The notes: a model not told the origin generated them from the letters alone. 64,000 nt of DNA from Steromphala cineraria (GCA_916613615.1 OU744721.1:73661060-73725059); one strand, 5' to 3'. Numbered from the stretch's first letter, positions 1 to 14,999 are shown. Translations and numbers: made by a program.

Positions 1-522
1 TGAAAAGCAATGCTTTTTGAAATTGTTTAAAATGTTTATGTTTGAACATGTTGGGAAGACATTACTGTTGAGAGTACATTTTACTCATTTGTGGTATATT
101 TTGCCTGAAGTATTTTGAAATAAAACCCAAAAATGTAAAAGGTATACTATTCACAAGAATCTAAGAAGCACTTGTATAATGTCCCCAGATCCTTAACACT
201 TCAGCGCATGGATAAACTATGTATTTTTTAAAATAAACATTATCTTACTGACATATTGGAATAAAATACTGCGAGCGACGGAGTTTCTTTAAAATCTTTT
301 GATGGCTTCTTTTAGGTTTAAAAAACAGTAGCCCAATGTCAGTTATGCATCAGACAAAGCGGGTGTTCATCTTCAACACCCGGTATTGCAATGAACACCT
401 GGTAGTGAAGTGATGGGAATTGTTTTCAGAAATTATTTGAAGTTTAGAGTTTGCTTTGCAAATTAAATACATTCACTCACGTTGCAATATTCCAATACAA
501 GACATTTACAAAATGTTCACTT

Positions 523-592
523 CAAACATGGATTCGAACCTGTTACCTTTTGATTTCAAGCCCAGTGACTTATCCATTAGACCACGGAGGCC
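523..592 (-). repeat. tRNA-derived SINE or tRNA pseudogene
   Basis: Read on the minus strand, the segment starts GGCCTCCGTGGTCTAATGG, which contains a good A-box. It ends in a perfect B-box, GGTTCGAATCC. The middle could hold a UGA anticodon (CTTGAAA loop), but the anticodon and acceptor stems do not pair well. It is most likely a SINE head or dead tRNA copy rather than a working tRNA. Confidence 0.55.
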
Positions 593-3364
593 AGTTGAAA
601 ACACAGGATGGTTTCATGACAAAATATTGCATGAAAAGTTTCACATTTTTCCTGAGAAGAAACATTACCGTGAATTATTATTTATATGTTATTTATTTAT
701 TTAAGAAAACCTTCTTACCAACTGTTCTTACGCATATCATATGAAGTTTTTGTGTAAGCTGTTCTTATATCAATATTGGCGTACGATCCCGCGCGGATTG
801 CACGTGAAGCACGAGCAGCTAATGCCAATAATATCAGCTAAATGAAATAGACATTGTTCCTCCAATAAGAGTCAATGTTTCATCTTCTCATTATGTCTTA
901 GAAAGATATAAACTACCATCTAACTTGAACACCTCGGTCTCAGTCGGTAACTATTACATACAAGTGATATCACAGTTCGCTTATACTTCTTTCAGAACAC
1001 ACTTTCCAACTTCTAAGGGTTTGGTATAAAAACATAATGATATAAGTGATTTAAAAATCATTTGGAAGCAGTTGTAAGGATTGTAACTATATCTAAAAAT
1101 AAGTGAATAAAATCGTGATGTTTTTGCTAGTCCTAAATACTTATTTTAGAAAACAAGAAATTCCTTATTGTTTCTTTATTCAAAACAAATGCATGCAAGA
1201 TATGAATATTTATTTATTATTATGTTATGATTCTAAAAAGTTGTTTTCTGGAGTCTATGTGTTGAGTACGTGCCTTTCATAACGAACATCAAATCTAGAA
1301 GATAATACCTTAGGTGTCATTTTACTCAAAGTTTTCAGATCACGATAAACTATGGCCATTCAAACATTCGCAATATTCCACAACTTTTATTATCTTGCCG
1401 GGTGCAGCAATAAACTGTGGTAATGCGGGGAGGTTATCAAATACAACTAAAATACGTGAGATCACGCTGTAGCAAAAAGTTTGTTATACACCCAAACAAA
1501 GCAATCAGAAATACCACATCCATAGGGGTTAAATAAGTGAATGCCTAATTTTCAGATGCTAATGGCAAACTGTTGTTATTCATTCAAGGTTAGTCGCACA
1601 ATATTGCTTAAAGTACAACAAATACAGTAAAAATACAAAATATTTCCATTCACTAGAGTTTGATATTGGATCTTTTACCTGCTATTTACAGTTTTGACGT
1701 CATGTGGTAAAAATTAAAAGCTGCATTAACGCTAACGTGGCATAAAATATTTGCAAAGAAAATGCTTAACCAAATTATATGATTTATCCTCGTTTTAATG
1801 AAATTCTTAAAACTGGCATGAAAATTCACAAATACAATTTTCATGAATAATGGTTATAAAACATATCGAACAGAAACAACCTGCATGTTACCGTCACTCT
1901 GACTACTTACGATGAGTTTCCAAACAAACGTTTTACTGATTGACGCGCGGTACGTCCAGGTTTCCGTCCAGGTTTCCATCATAATCGCGACTTCAACACC
2001 TTCTATTTTCACTACACAACTCCAATACCTTTATAATAATGCTTTCTTGCAACAGTCGATACTTCTCATTCAAATTACACTATTCATAAAGTTTGTCATA
2101 CATGTATGTGACCCTAAAGAACTCACAAAGTAGCTCCTTAACCTATCTCAATACATGATACACTATTCCTTTTGAAAAAACTAACAACCGTGCTCTTCTT
2201 TTGAACACAATGCTATTGGGAAGACACTGAGACCACTTGCTCTCTTGGTAACCTTCTTGTTGATTTTGATCGACATTCTTTCTTTCATCACGATACTTCA
2301 AGTTGTAAAAACAATAAACTTACTTCGCAAATTTGTAAAAAAATAATGAACTTAACCTTTTATTATCTAGGATCAAAGCCTGCCGTTGAGATACCTAGCT
2401 CTTAAAAATATGTGAAACGATTACATGACTTTTAGGAAAAAAAAACTTGACATTCAATAATTTGCATTTTTCCATTTTCTGATTTAAATAAGAATTCTTT
2501 ATTGTTTGTTTTCACATCTGACATCAGCTCAATTAGCAATTGAGTAATCAACTCAATTTTTCAGGGAATTCTTTTAAAATATGTTGTCAGAGGTTAATGA
2601 AGGATCTCTGTAATAATAAGAAAGTATCATATAATCCTGAAAACATGCATGAGCAATAGTAAATAACTGAAGACATATTGATTGATTAATAATTTACATC
2701 ATTAGATCCATGGAAAATTAAGGAAATAAAAAACAAGGTAATTGATGTGTGTTTATCATTCCAAGATTTGGTTACTGTAACAGTACTTCTAAACTAATCC
2801 TGATATGCAGCTTGCCCTGACACCATTTTCTTGTGAAATTTGGCCCAAAGGGCCTTAAGTTACTCACTCGCTCACTGAATCCAGGCAAACAAAGATTGAT
2901 AACTGAATATGATATACTGTTCTGAATATAATGCGTCATTTAATGTCAAAGCATCCCTTTGAAATTGAACGATCGGGCAAAGCAAAAGCCAGTGTAAACC
3001 TTTTCCAGACTGTTAATACAGTGTCTGTCTACTTGTATACATTCCATTCCAGTCAATTGTATCATTGCATTGCATGCAGTATTTGTTCAAAGTATTTTTA
3101 CGAAGTCATTCAGAATAATTCAGTAGTATTTCTTTAAAAATCCAAAACTATTCGAGCGATCCTTTTTACCCGTGAGGTGAGCGGATATGGGGTTTTACGA
3201 ACACTTACATCACGACTACTAGTATTATTGCAGGGAAGAATCCTGCAACACTATTGTGACTATGCATTGCGGTGAAACCTGCCAGCATCGAGAAATGTAG
3301 TGTAGTATTGCACAAAAACCTTACTGCGTTTAGAACATTTCTCTACTGCAAACAAAGTTGCTGA

Positions 3365-3434
3365 GCCCCTGGCGGGATTCGAACTAATTACCTCTTGATC
3401 CGAAGCCGAAACATGATAACCATTGCGCTTTCCC
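3365..3434 (-). repeat. tRNA-derived SINE or tRNA pseudogene
   Basis: On the minus strand, GCGCAATGGTTA (A-box-like) is followed about 35 bases later by AGTTCGAATCCCGCC (B-box). A CTTCGGA loop between them would give a UCG (Arg) anticodon. The outer stems are poorly paired, so I read it as tRNA-derived and not functional. Confidence 0.5.
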
Positions 3435-6046
3435 AAACCCTATTTGAAGGTGACATTCAAATGGTATTAAGATTGTTAACTTATTCATTTCCAATTTGTG
3501 TTTTTAAATGCATTCAAAAGTCATATTTTGAAAGATAAATGCATAAGGAAACATGCTGTGTACGTGCAATGTTCATGAAATTCAAAACTATGCGATGATA
3601 TCTCTCTTGTTTTATATCTGTCCAATGGAAAATAAACAAAATTCCACAGGGCATAGTATCTCTCAACGTGGACGAATGTGGCATGAATAGATAAAAAACA
3701 ATTTTGGTCGTAACAGTATCAGTTATGACAGGGTAGACATTATCATGTAACTAAAATTAACTACATGCAATTATTTTGGATGTAGAATTGCTAGTAACTG
3801 ATACTGAAACTCAAATATTGTTTAATTCATAACTTACATGTAGGTTTATGATACCACTTGATTATGACGAATATTTAAAAATGTAGTGTACGCATGTTGT
3901 ATTTATTTCTTTGTAATGAAATAAACATGCAGGTTGAGTAAAGAATATTTTCTCTATTTCAAGTTGACGATAATCATATTTATAAGCTTATGCATAGTAA
4001 GTAAAATCAATCCTTATCAATTTTAAGCTTTCATGTCTTAAGTTTTGACGGTGATCGTTTTTGTTTAAATTGGTACATAGCGAATCTACCAAAGTGTCTT
4101 CAAGTAACAAAAAATATTAAAATAAAAGTAACACTTATCCGAGCCTTTTATCAGAGGACACGAGGATGAGATTCTATTTATCATCCAAAATATGACATCA
4201 TCATGTTCATGTCGTCATAGCATTGAGAAGTCTTATTAATAACATCATAGCATAATGACATCATTACTAATAACGCAACACGTTTGTGATGTCATGTATT
4301 TCCTATTTAAAAGGCAAGGTTAAACATCTACTGCGATCTGAACGATATGTGAATTGAGGATGTTGTTGCTTCTGACTGATATGCTTGGTGGGATATGCGA
4401 CAGCAGAGTCAATTTTGAAAGATGAATTTTTTTAAAGGGTTACCAATAAATAATGGAAAAATATAAATTCGGTATTTTCGTTTGATATAAGAATAAAATA
4501 TTGTAGTTTTGCGAACTAAAGCATTGGATATTGATATTTGTAAGGATGCACCAGAATTTATGATTACTTTAGCAGCTCAATTTAGACAAAACATCCTATT
4601 GTATAAAGGAGCAAGCATAGGCCATCCGTCCTATTTTCTATTATCAACATTTTTATAAGATTACTGAAAAATTCGTGAATATACGGTTCAATGGTATACC
4701 AGCGATTTATATTAATTGGTAATTTCTCTGTTTATTAAAAATGATTCGAATTGCAATTGAATGAATTTTCCCAAGAAGTTAAGGCTCTTTTCAGCTAATT
4801 TGATATCGTAATGTATTTGGCAAATGATTGTTCTTTCAGTTAAATCGATCCAAAGTACACAGTGTTTTTATTGTGTCAAACATAATACATTGTTCTGAAG
4901 ATAAACCATACTATTTACTGACAAAGCATTTCTTTGATGTTGATACATTGGAACAACATCAAGACTTTCTCTATCCATATTGTACGTGAATGATTGATGG
5001 CTTATCAATTGCGATCCATTTTGCAACTTTCTTGGGTCCATTTCTGTCATCTACCGACCGACTTTCTGACTTTCAAATCTTAACAGGCTTTTTCTTATGT
5101 CAAACATTATGACAAGTTTTATTATTGTTGTCGTTGACGTCAGTTTCTGATTATCCGATTAATTTGAATAAAACATTGCCAGGGAACCTAAACTTAATTA
5201 TTAACGTATAGGAACAATATGGTGAATAATTCGAAATAAATTGATAATTCATTTTCCGCATTGCACTTTTCTTCGTACTGACATTCTTTTGGCATTGTTT
5301 CAACATAAATCATATGAATGGCTTTGGCTCTTGTGTTTTCATGCTTTATGTTAAATAAATTCTTGAGGAAGTGCAAAAATATTTCCACTTAAGTGTCGCT
5401 AAAATGTTACTGCGTTTATAGAAAATATACAAAAGTGAATTTAATGATTCGTGAGGTGAACGAGGTTACGTCACTGTAAAAAAGTCATTACAAGTAGCCC
5501 TCTGCAAAATATTGGGTGATTTGTGACCCACGATTGAAGCTAATTGTGTACTATAAGCATACATATGTAATATTGGTCAAAACATGAACCTGGCCAGGTT
5601 AAGGTTATTTTTAATTACTCATCTATTTGGCCTTTAAGTAAGGATGTTGACATGATGTCCGTTTTCAAACTATTCATTTAGAAGTATGATATTTGAACAG
5701 TCTTGTTTATCAGAGACTTAAAGTTTAATTGACCATAACATTAAAATCTAGATATAACGTTTTTAAATTTAAGTAAAGTTATCAAAATAATTATTTGATG
5801 TAAAGTTATTAACCAGTTTTGTCGAGTCCTGAAATATTGACATAAACTTTATTTGCATCGAGTTAGCTTTACATACATCTAGGAAACCATTTGATTTAAG
5901 CGGCAGTTAACCGAACATTGGTAATCTTAAATGGAGACACCATTTTGTTATCGTTACATATTTTAAATGAATAAGGGAATTTCAAATTATTTTTTTTCCT
6001 AAATCATGTACAGAAATGCGGGAAAATATGTCATACCGATGCTTAA

Positions 6047-6403
6047 AGGGGCAGTAGCACGTTTTTAGGGGGAATATAAGGTGATGTCATGAAAATGACA
6101 ATTAATGGTTCCAAATGAAAGACAATGTATTTAAACTAAATGGAGCAGTAATAATTCAAATGTAAAATGTAAAGTTTAGCGATGCGATTCCTTTTCCTTA
6201 CACAAAATGAATTAAAGGGGTTCACACAAAAATGGCCGCCAATGGATTTTGTGTAAATCTTCATACTTTGTCCTCTGACTATGGGTGATTGACTTGTGTG
6301 ATGAGATTTTTTACACTGTCAAAATAATACATTTAACATTAACTTACAATTATCAGTGAACATTTTAAAATATAAAATTATCAAAAAATGTGCTACTGCC
6401 CCT
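6047..6403. mobile_element. 357-bp MITE with TTAA target duplication
   Basis: Terminal inverted repeats begin AGGGGCAGTAGCACGTTTTT and end in the matching GTGCTACTGCCCCT. TTAA flanks both sides (6043-6046 and 6404-6407), as in Kolobok or piggyBac-type elements. A second copy of exactly the same length sits at 55687-56043. There is no coding capacity. The weak 65-codon frame over its right end is a shadow. Confidence 0.85.
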
Positions 6404-6407
6404 TTAA

Positions 6408-8110
6408 ACTACAATAAAAATAAAGTAATATTACCCATGCGGGGATGTCATATTTTTCTGAATGATATTATGATAAATAGTTTTGACATCTACACGAATT
6501 TTTTAATGTCAGATTGGCGCGATGAGAAAGAGAAAGATGAGTTGCTAAGTTAGATGTCACAGAAACATAACAAAGACTTCTTCTTTTATGTTGCGTGGAC
6601 CAGTATTTCAAATATGTACATCACTAAAAACGATTGTATATATGTATGATATGATGATAATACAGTTAACTATCTTGAGATGACAAATGTAAGATGATAA
6701 GGTTATGTCTACGAAAAGTAACTTAAGGTCCCAAAGCTGTGTACAAAATTTCAACACATCCCCATTGGATGAAAGAAGAAGATGCATCGACACATTCGTC
6801 AGCTCCTTAGCTTACATGCACGGGCTTCACACTTTCACGTGCTTGGCATGCATTCGTGTTATCTAATAAATTTTAAAAATATATTTTTTGGTCAAATTAA
6901 ATGTCCATGTTCGTCAACAAATAAGGTCCTTTTTGACATAATTGGGTTTCCTGTAATTGAAATTCCTTCTGTAGGGTCCCTTGTTCACGATACTTTTGAC
7001 GGACAATACAGAAAATAACCTTTTGTCAATCTGCGAATGAATTAATTGTGGACTCTGTTTGAGGGTGTCATCAAAGGGGACACCCTTTATCAGAAACTAT
7101 TTGTGATAGGTTGACCAAACTTGCTGTGTGTCTTCACGGCATCAAAACTTTCATGTAGTTTGAAAATAAGGTGTATGCAAACCATGTTACAGAAGATTCT
7201 ATGCTGTTTAACTAATCAAAGACCCCATTTCGTTGGAACGCCTCTCGTTCTAAACCTGTGAAACCATATGCAGCGAATTCTTCAAAAACGTGTCCAAATG
7301 ATTTGTAATAGGATCAAGAACTTAAAGAACAATGTTTATATTTTCAAAATTATTGAGTTTCCTATAGGTCCCATTTATTTTCTTAACTCATTACCTTAAC
7401 GGGTTGTGATTGTTGAGTTGGTTATAATTATTGCTCTCAAACTACACTTCGCTGAATAGCTCTCACGATCAATGGAATTTAAACAAAAAAAACTGTTTAC
7501 ATGTACAGCTCCAGCAATATTTATTGTTAAAATCAATGTTGGAAGTACTTAAACAAACACTTCAATTGATAAATGAGAGGATTACAGTTTATGGCTTCTA
7601 AATGCATTGAGAGTGCAGACTCAAGGTGTTACATATTCGGTCGAATACGAAGAGTATTATAGAGATCTTAATTACTTGGGACCGGTTAGCTCTGTTATCG
7701 ATTTCAGGCTTTATTGGCTCCTTGTCATACTGAAAAACTCGGAGCTCATGTTAGAAATAGCTTAAGAGAGTTGGACAATAACTAACGAGTGGCAGGTAAT
7801 GACATAGTGACATGGCCACTATCTCCCCATAATGTCCCAGGACCATATATTGTCCCACACCATAACCCCATATGCAGCTCTACCACTTGACAAAAATCTG
7901 TACCAATTCAAGTTGATTGTTTGTTTTCATAATCCATATAAACATAAAGCTTACATACAGCTTCAATTTGATACCACTTTTGCATTTTAATTCACACGCG
8001 CTTGCCGTTGCCTGTTTTCCGACTCTCCAACACACAGCTAAATATCCTTGCGGTTTTGTTTTCAATTCGCAAAAACTTAATTGTTCTCTTGCAGTTGGTC
8101 ATTCAAGTTT
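6408..8110. other. Intergenic, no gene seen
   Basis: I see no splice-bounded exon, RNA or clear repeat here, apart from a small hairpin at about 7050-7085 (AGGGTGTC pairing with GACACCCT). Open frames are short and show no family resemblance. Confidence 0.4.
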
Positions 8111-8305
8111 TTATGCCCCCGAATCGGAGATTCCGGGGGTATGTTGTTTTTCACCTGTCCGTCTGTCTGTCCGTCTGTCTGTCTGTCCGTTTGTCCACAA
8201 AAACTTTAACCTTAGTCATAACTTTTGATTGGTTTAGAGCTAGGTCTTTGATACTTGACATATGCATCCGGGGGCATTCGTGTTTCACAAACACATCTTG
8301 TTTTT
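8111..8305 (+). repeat. CCCCCG-hairpin repeat (mollusc type) with GTCTGTCC run
   Basis: The repeat starts with a hairpin (GCCCCCGAATC pairing with GATTCCGGGGG), continues through a degenerate (GTCTGTCC)n tract and ends near CATCCGGGGGCATTCGTG. A related repeat opens at 17749. I know this type as abundant in bivalve genomes. Open frames across it are chance. Confidence 0.6.
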
Positions 8306-11300
8306 CTTTTCTTCTTCTTCTAAACCTCATTTCAAGATGTGAATTGATAGTAAACTACAACTAGTCCGCGTAGAATTCCTCATTCTTTTCAACTGTAATC
8401 TTCAAGTGACAACATGCGAGTACATGTAGCTGTTTGATAATCATTCATTGGTATACTTTCATAAACAGTTGTTTTACATCGGCACATATGAGGATTGACA
8501 ACTAGCACCAACATGGAATAATTTGTATGGTAAAAGAAATAGTCAACTTTAAATATGATTTGTTTACAATAACTGATTAAATTCCAGAAAATGGTGTAAC
8601 TAACTATCGACTTACATACAGATGCAAAGGGTTGTTAAATAACTTTTGCAAATGTAATGTTACATGGTGTTAGGTTGACTCATTCAGTTAGTATTGTACC
8701 AAAATGTTTTATTTAAAGAGAATATAGTGAAATATGATTCTTGTATTACCAGAGGAATCTTTTGGCAGGGATTGATGCAACTTTTTGGCTTCAATATGCA
8801 GAAAAACTCTTTTACAAACCTGCAGAGGTTTCAGATTCTTTAAATTAGCATAATATCTGTTTTATTTGCATTTTGACCGGTTACATCGTTTCAGTTTTTC
8901 TTTTAAACATTTGGTGCTTTATACTCTTTTTGAAAAAAATCGTCATTTCGAAAGAAATAGATAATCATGCACTTGGAACAGAACCCGTTAAACACTTCCA
9001 AATGTACGACTGACAGAGCAAGTGATAAATGTAATAGCTCCCCTGTTTTATTGCAAACTTCTGAACTCTATATTATGGCTTCGGCTTCAATAAAGTTTAA
9101 ATATTTGGATACTGAAAAGGGTTTGAATGTTTGATTTGAATCTTGATATCCGACTAGGTCATTTATTGATTGAGAAATCCTGCTGAATTTAACAGTAAGA
9201 ACGTGTTCAGTGTAAATGTTAAAAGTTAATAAACTCATTGGTTTTCAGTTTTTTTAATTTCAAAACGTCTACAATCTTGAGTTATGCTTGGTTTTTGTGT
9301 AAATAATTTTGTATATAAACAATGCTTACTTCAGCGTTGGGAGTAATATAGCATACAACTGTTACAGTAAGATAATGACATGAAATGTGTAGCAATTTTC
9401 GGGCGAGCAAGTTGTATTTGACACATTTTCCACCAGTCCCCCGGATGTTTGCCAATCCTCAATTTAACAACAGTTGTCAATGATTGTGTAGCATAATTAT
9501 ATTGAAATATTGACCAGTGAGTAAATATAAGTTTATTGTATGGAGTTATTCTATTATTTCTGTCTGATATGGATTGTACTTTTCATAATTCTAGATAATG
9601 AAATTGAAAAGTGTATGTTGACAATTATAATTCTGTACTGCCACTAACATTGTATGTTTACAACATTATTCCTTTAGTATCCGTATGTTATTAGCATGAA
9701 TTGGCAATGTGCTTTTAGCAAAAAATGTCAGAATGTCTATGAAGACAAACAACAATACTCTTTCTTTGAAGAAACTTCACATGTTATATGTCAAAATGGA
9801 TACATTTATTAACATCATGTTCATGTTCATATTATTTTGTTTCAATATTCTAACCTCGCAAATGCATCAAATGTGTAAAGAAGTCTAATAACATTTGCAT
9901 TAAAGCAGGCACCATGAGGGTTGTAACCAAAGCTATATTTAATTATTGAGTTAAAGTCGCTACCAAAAGCTTTAAGCATGGTAACTAGATGAAATGTTTC
10001 TTTATAATTACGGTGAGAGTGTCAAAATATAGTTTTTCAATGTATTAATGCAACACAAGTAAATAAAGTTTGAAGAAATCTTATTTTCAAAGTGAACTGT
10101 CTTGTTTATTTAAAAAAACTACATTTTAAGGGGCGGTCCCTGTAACCCTTTCTTATTAAATACAATTTCAACACAATATAATATAATCACGATGATTTAA
10201 ATAATGTCGTGTTTTTATCAAGGACATCGTGAAAGTAAAGTTGTTGTAAACGGTTCACCTCGCTTCTTTGTCTGTACAATTCTCTCATTGCATTTATTCA
10301 ACAAGTAAATTTAAAGCGATTTGATTTCAACATAAGATTTGGAAGTGTTGTCTATTTAATTCTTAACTCTGCAGGAGGCAGGGGCGTTTTCCGTATAGAC
10401 ATTTAGATAAGCTCTAAAAGATTGATACACTTTGACCTCGAAATAAACCAACCAATCAATCTTCTCTAAACGAGAGGGTATTTATCTCATACAGTCATGT
10501 TGAGAAAATATAGCTTTGTCTTATCATATTTTCCAGATATAACTCTTTCAGTCCAACATCATACAGGAATGTGTGTTTATGATCCTGTCTCTCTTCGTTC
10601 TATCTACAGAGAAAAATATTTTCAATTTCATAATAATGTACACTTAAATGTTACATATGTGAATCATTAAGGCTCTATCGTTTAAGAAATTGTTAGTCAG
10701 TTATTCTCCACAAATTGTAAAATGACATGTATTTACCATACAGTGTAAGATGCATTATTCATGACTTGGTATTGCACCAGGAAAGGTCAGCCATTATAAA
10801 GCACTTGATTCAGAAAAATGAAGTGAATGTCTTTTCCACCCTACCCCTTGCAGCTGTAAGACCAATGTCAATGTCTCCTATCTCCATTTATCAATATTGG
10901 TCTCGTGCTAGTGTAACTTATATAACATTTAAGTTTGTTAATCATTTAACAATTTCTAATGCTAATACTATGCTGATTTAAAACATGAGTATAATATTCT
11001 CTATTACATGCATGATTGTTGTTGATAAATGTCAGTATTATATAACATAAAATATACACTAACATGCACCAGGAATCATAAAAATGCAGTGAAAATTAAT
11101 CATGTTTTATGTTTTATTCATAAAGAAAAATCCTTCAAAACAATATTGTAAAGACAAAAATCAGATTATATTTAACATGGAAGCAAAAGACGACCAGTCG
11201 GACATACTTTCATGTACTTTCATGAGCATCATTTCATTGAGCTTTTTAAAACAGTACAAAACAATATCTTCTTGTCAATGAAATGCGACTACGAACCCTT

Positions 11301-14300
11301 GTCATAGGCACGGGGCTGCTATCAGCCGCCGCCCCCGCACTCATATTACTAGCTATAACTTTTTTTCCACTAAGCTTTCATTTCTCACTACTCATACCTC
11401 GGGGGAACGATTTTGACACGTTCACTTTCAAGGTCAAATGTAAAGGTCACGAGTTATGTAATCACTCTAAGAACTCCTTGTAAACGCAATAACTTGAAAA
11501 GTTTTTGTTCTTTGAAGCTGTAACTTGGTATATATCATCCTTGGAAAAATAAAACATTTTGAAAAGGTTTCGGCTACAATCCGTCAAAGGTCAAAGTCAC
11601 AGCAAGGTCATGACTTTAGCATGTTTTAGCGAAAATGCTTAATTTTAACTTTGATCACTTTTAATCAATACATGTTTCTTATATTCATTAAAAAGTGTTC
11701 AATGATTGTGTGAGCTTGAAGGTCAAAAGTCAAGGCCATGAGATATGAGTTATTGCAATTCCTTGTAAACACGATAACTTGAAAAGTTTTTGTCCTATAA
11801 AGTTTAGATTTTGTATATATTATCTCTTGAGAAGTAAAAAAAATTTCAAACAAGTTTTTGGTACAAACTGTCGAAGGTCAAGGTCATGGCAAGGTCAACA
11901 TATATGAAGAAAATGGATTAAATTACATTTTAACACTTTATTTCATTACATTAATGTTATTCTCAATGAAATGTGTTCATTGATTGTGTGACCTTGAGTG
12001 TCAAAGGTCAAGGTCACGCGAAAATGCCCAATTTGGTGAGGCCTGTAAAAGGTGGAACATGGTACGGCGAAACCCCAAGTTTCTGGGCTGCTCCGGTCCC
12101 GCAAACGCTTATCTAGTTTATAAGAAGTACTCACAATTTCAAACATCAAAGTATGATACTTATACAGGAGGGGACCTAAACCGCCTTTTCAACGTTCTTT
12201 GGGTCATAATCTTTGGAATTTGAATTTTAAAACTTATAAATTAAAGATGTTTTAGAAATAAGAAAACCATATAGAAATTATATTTTCATGCATTTTGTCT
12301 GTAAGTTGGTTTAAAACTAGCAAAAGGGCCATTTTCACCATCCTTTCTCGTCTAGGGAAGGAGATATTTAAACGTCTTTTTGATAGTGTGTTTTTCAAAA
12401 GCGATAACAGATATAGATTTGAAATTAAAAACTTTGTTAAGTTGGCTTTTGAAGACGTGAAATAAGCCTGTTTTAGTTAACAATCACTCGTAGCCTATGC
12501 ATTTTACATGGTATCGTTTCTTTTGCCCCTGAGTGTATTCCTATTCAACCACCATTAAACAGGCAAGACAGTGAGCACATATGACCGTGCATCCCGTTTC
12601 TATGCCATTTGCAGTACTCTCTAACTCTCTATCACCACAAATGTTCCCCCATGATAATATCGTTAACTAACTGGTCAACATTGTACATTCAAGTTTGTTT
12701 AAAGAAAAGCAAGTCTTGCAGATTCGACAGCATGTCTTGGCATTTTGCTCCTCCTCATTGGAGATATTGGCAAACGTTCAGACCTTGAGAATCCCAAACA
12801 ATCCTGTCAGTCAACATAATTGAAAACTCTGTTCCCACTTCAACTGTACATGTGCTCTGTGATTGTGTCTTTCTTAAGAAGAAACCTGAGCGACTATCGT
12901 TCTCAATGAATATGTTTGTCTGCAGTTTGTACTATAATGAAGCAGGAAGGGAAAAAGGTGTGTTAATTATTTTCAAAATGTTAGTTTTAGCTGATGCTAT
13001 TGCTAATTTCAACATGTAAATCCAAAAGAAAAGAACTTCACTTTGTTGGTTGTTTGAAAAACTTGGTTTGGTTAAACTAATTACGGTTGATAAAGCTGTA
13101 TTTCTGTTCGTTGTATTTTTAAAATAATTTCAACCGAAACCTTAAGGGGGCAGTTATAATTTTGAAAATAACAATGATAAATCAAAATATTGAATAGATC
13201 TCATTCTTCACTTCACGCTTACATGTAGTTTCATCGAATATCAAGTGAAAACTGGCGGTCATTTGAGTGTCAAGATCTTTTTGATCTTTTTAGATAGGGA
13301 AATGGATTAGCATAGCTTTACCAGTCACGTGATGTACATGTAAGTTTCAGAAGAACCACTTTTGCTTCAAAAGCATTTTCATTTAATAGATATAGAGAAT
13401 CTGTCTGAAATGTCTTCTGTTATCAAATATATGAACACAAGTTGATAAAAGTTACAAATATATATATTATATATTATTATATTATTGATTACAGAAGACA
13501 CGAGGGTGAGATTCTATTTTTCATTCAAAATCATTATTATCACGTTTCAATGCCAGTTCAGTATTGTTTGAAAATATGTTGAAATGGGTCCTTGCTATTC
13601 ACACATCAATAACGTGAAGTATTCAAGCTATGTAAGCTTTGAAATTGACATCAGACAGTGATTTTTTGTTCTGTGTTTGAAGTTTAAGTGTTTACTACTT
13701 TGAAAATAATGATAATGGCAGCAACAACTGGAGAATAAATTCTTCTTGTGAAAAAGAACTAAGCAGACATAATGTTCTGGCAAGGTTCTTGAAACGAAAT
13801 CAAAGGTTGTATGTTAGAAGTCTACAGTTTTGTAAATTACATGTATATTTACCGTAATTTCATTCCTTTATGGTTATTTCATATTTCGATAATCATAAAA
13901 TAGATATCATCAAATCATATCATACGAGAATATGAGACGTTTGAGAAGTTTTTAAACAGAGCCCTATACACAAATAACATGAGTATATTTTGTTTAAATA
14001 ACTTAATATAGATATGATAATATCATAGATGGTAATTAACTCTTTGAAGATATTTGCAATATCGAAGGGGAAGTACTTTTCAGCCTAATATAACTTTGCA
14101 GATAAATCAGTGGAGAAATTGGAAAACATACTCACTTGGATAGGGTGCCTATGTTTCTAAACCAGAGCTATGATCATTTCTCTCTCCTCAGACTTGCGTA
14201 AGTTTAGAAATATCAATCTCATTCGTTTTTTTCTGTGTGTAGTGATTAACAACAGCATGGAGAACAATATTAGTAACATTAATTACTAATTTCCCAGCTG

Positions 14301-14994
14301 GGGCCAGGAGTTTGAAATGACAGCCTTAAAGAAAAATTGTTAGTTTGAAACTAATAAGTGAGTTTAGTATTTGAAAGTGACAGTTTCATAATGAAAAGAC
14401 CAAATTTTTTTACGTTTACTATGCTTCAAGTTCAAATACTTTCTGTAATTAAATTATGGAATACCTAACATGTAAAAAGCAGGGCAAACACAATGCAAAC
14501 ATGTATGGAATTATACGGGTTGACAATTCTAATGTCCGTCAAAAGATATTGCAGCTTGTCAGAGATTTGTTTGATTTCCTAATCGATTTGCAGATCTTGG
14601 AGTAAATTACAATGTTCCAGGAAAGAGATAAGTTGATTCACCAATATTTCGAATTCTTTTTCAAGTCTTAATCTGCCGAAATAGGGTTTTATAATGCTTC
14701 GTTTAACAGAATATCTTCTGCAATTCATTATCAGTTTTATAATTGATTTTGTCTTTGATATGATGGGTTAACCAACTGGAAATATACCCGTGTGCTGGTT
14801 AGAACGTAGTATGTTCTTAATGTGGACTTTAGTCAAAACTGATAGCTGTAGCCTGGTCATGACTGACAAAACAAAAGGTGACGGGAACAGGAAAAAGAAA
14901 TCATTGTTTACTAATGAGTAACAGATACCATGTTATTATGACCTTATCAAACGCTTATCTGTGACTGACCGTCGATAGTTAAAATATCCCAAAC
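8306..14994. other. Duplicated-unit copy 1, left part (no gene)
   Basis: Blocks here match 34.0-39.5 kb in the same order: 8940-9055 with 34006-34125, 10402-10510 with 34730-34840 (CCAATCAATCTTC, GAGGGTATTTATCTCATACA), 10567-10720 with 34897-35060, 13620-13760 with 38570-38700, 14210-14480 with 38760-39060, and 14700-14990 with 39180-39510. Divergence is substantial, with many indels. No conserved reading frame links the copies. Confidence 0.65.
11280..12150. repeat. Tandem ~285-bp repeat rich in GGTCAAGGTCA
   Basis: Two and a part degenerate units follow one another. Shared landmarks are CCTTGTAAAC.C.ATAACTTG, then AAAAGTTTTTGT, then GGTCAA.GTCA(C/T).GCAAGGTCA. They are bordered by GC-rich segments (GGGGCTGCTATC near 11310, GGGCTGCTCC near 12087). 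The unit is non-coding; the 60-80 codon frames through it are artefacts. Confidence 0.65.
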
Positions 14995-14999
14995 ATGTA

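Larger units (their letters stand above)
1..6042. other. Intergenic region, no supported gene
   Basis: AT-rich sequence with only short chance open frames. The first ~130 bases resemble 48694-48830 and 54325-54475 (shared landmarks: AAAGCAATG, then GAGTACAT, then ACTCA, then GTATTGTAAA-like), so the window probably opens inside another copy of the duplicated unit described elsewhere. Two tRNA-like segments lie within it. A stretch at 4147-4190 (GACACGAGG.TGAGATTCTAT) matches 13497-13535 and marks another dispersed repeat. Confidence 0.5.

Noticed and set aside
523..592. Functional tRNA gene
   Set aside because: A- and B-boxes are good but the acceptor and anticodon stems do not pair.
8150..8195. 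CRISPR-like or coding repeat (LSVCLSV frames)
   Set aside because: It is a degenerate GTCTGTCC tract inside a known type of mollusc repeat, without spacers.
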